Positions 5,313-5,531 of a DNA stretch of 5,531 bases are shown here, piece by piece; positions within the stretch are counted from its first letter, which is position 1; every line of letters starts with the position of its first letter. The stretch covers positions 1-5,531 of the forward strand of contig JAEERN010000195.1 of NCBI GenBank assembly GCA_016285815.1. Reading direction: 5' to 3'. Position numbers and translations under genes: made by a program. The stretch is from Clostridiales bacterium (GTDB lineage Bacteria > Bacillota > Clostridia > Oscillospirales > QAMX01). The notes beneath the pieces are model-generated. The model ran no database searches. It was given only the letters and a program-made list of their open reading frames with translations, and was not told the origin of the DNA.

Positions 5313-5531
5313 ATGTCCTCTGAACTCTCACCGAGGCTGAACGCCGTGGCGGAGCTTGTGCCGGCCTGTACCATCCTGGCCGACATCGGCACCGACCACG
5401 GTTTTTTGCCGCTTGCCCTGCTGCGGCGGGGCCGGATCGCCCGGGCCGTCTGCGCGGACCTGCGCGCCGCGCCGCTGGCCTCGGCCCGGCGGGCCTTCGA
5501 GGCCGCCGGACTGACGGACCGGGCCGACTTC
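5313..5531 (+). CDS. trmK: tRNA (adenine-22-N1)-methyltransferase, N-terminal part only
   Basis: SAM-dependent enzyme that methylates N1 of adenine 22 in the D-loop region of certain tRNAs in Gram-positive bacteria. Only 73 residues are present of a protein usually about 220-240 long; it continues past the right edge. Evidence: LSPRLNAVAELVP (residues 5-17) matches the family's start, ILADIGTDHGFLPLALL (21-37) is the characteristic SAM-binding motif I, and CADLRAAPLASARRAFEAAG (47-66) is the following acidic-residue strand and helix seen in TrmK/YqfN proteins. The ATG two bases after the upstream stop has no clear separate Shine-Dalgarno site (only GAGG directly against it), which points to translational coupling with the DUF1858 gene. 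In many Firmicutes trmK lies in the rpoD (sigA) neighbourhood, followed by a NIF3-like gene; that region is not visible here. Confidence 0.92.
   Translation, partial: MSSELSPRLNAVAELVPACTILADIGTDHGFLPLALLRRGRIARAVCADLRAAPLASARRAFEAAGLTDRADF

Noticed and set aside
1..5531. tRNA or rRNA genes, insertion sequences or phage genes
   Set aside because: No cloverleaf, rRNA-like segment, transposase or integrase sequence, or terminal inverted repeat pair with target duplication was found on reading either strand.

Overview
The window is GC-rich and comes from a bacterium. It is most likely a member of the Firmicutes class Clostridia, perhaps an Oscillospirales-like gut anaerobe. That inference rests on the type of ribosomal protein S2, a threonine-rich linker behind a lipoprotein signal, a stand-alone DUF1858 protein next to trmK, and strong AGGAGG-type ribosome binding sites with sigma-A-type promoters. 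The species cannot be named from this sequence.

Layout, left to right: (1) The 5' two-thirds of rpsB (30S protein S2) lies on the minus strand and runs off the left edge. (2) A 338-base intergenic region holds the rpsB leader, its promoter with three helically phased A-tracts, and a cluster of strong hairpins downstream of the next gene. (3) A minus-strand gene encodes a lipoprotein extracellular solute-binding protein with a Thr/Ala/Glu linker. (4) A minus-strand gene encodes a complete GH95 glycoside hydrolase (alpha-L-fucosidase family) with the expected catalytic residues and no signal peptide. (5) A 233-base divergent promoter region carries a near-consensus sigma-A promoter firing leftward, with both hexamers inside palindromes, and an extended -10 promoter firing rightward. 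(6) On the plus strand, a small DUF1858 protein is followed two bases later by the start of trmK (tRNA adenine-22 N1-methyltransferase), which runs off the right edge.

Functionally, two housekeeping blocks (rpsB on the left, DUF1858-trmK on the right) flank a two-gene carbohydrate unit. The simplest reading is that the lipoprotein captures an oligosaccharide outside the cell, an ABC permease encoded elsewhere imports it, and the GH95 enzyme removes a terminal fucose (or a related sugar) in the cytoplasm. The pairing is inferred from adjacency and shared strand only, and no permease, ATPase or regulator gene is present here. Nothing in the window needs a wholly new system to explain it. The most interesting signals are regulatory: the paired palindromes over the GH95 promoter, the phased A-tracts at rpsB, and the GGATCC stem-loop cluster behind the solute-binding protein gene.
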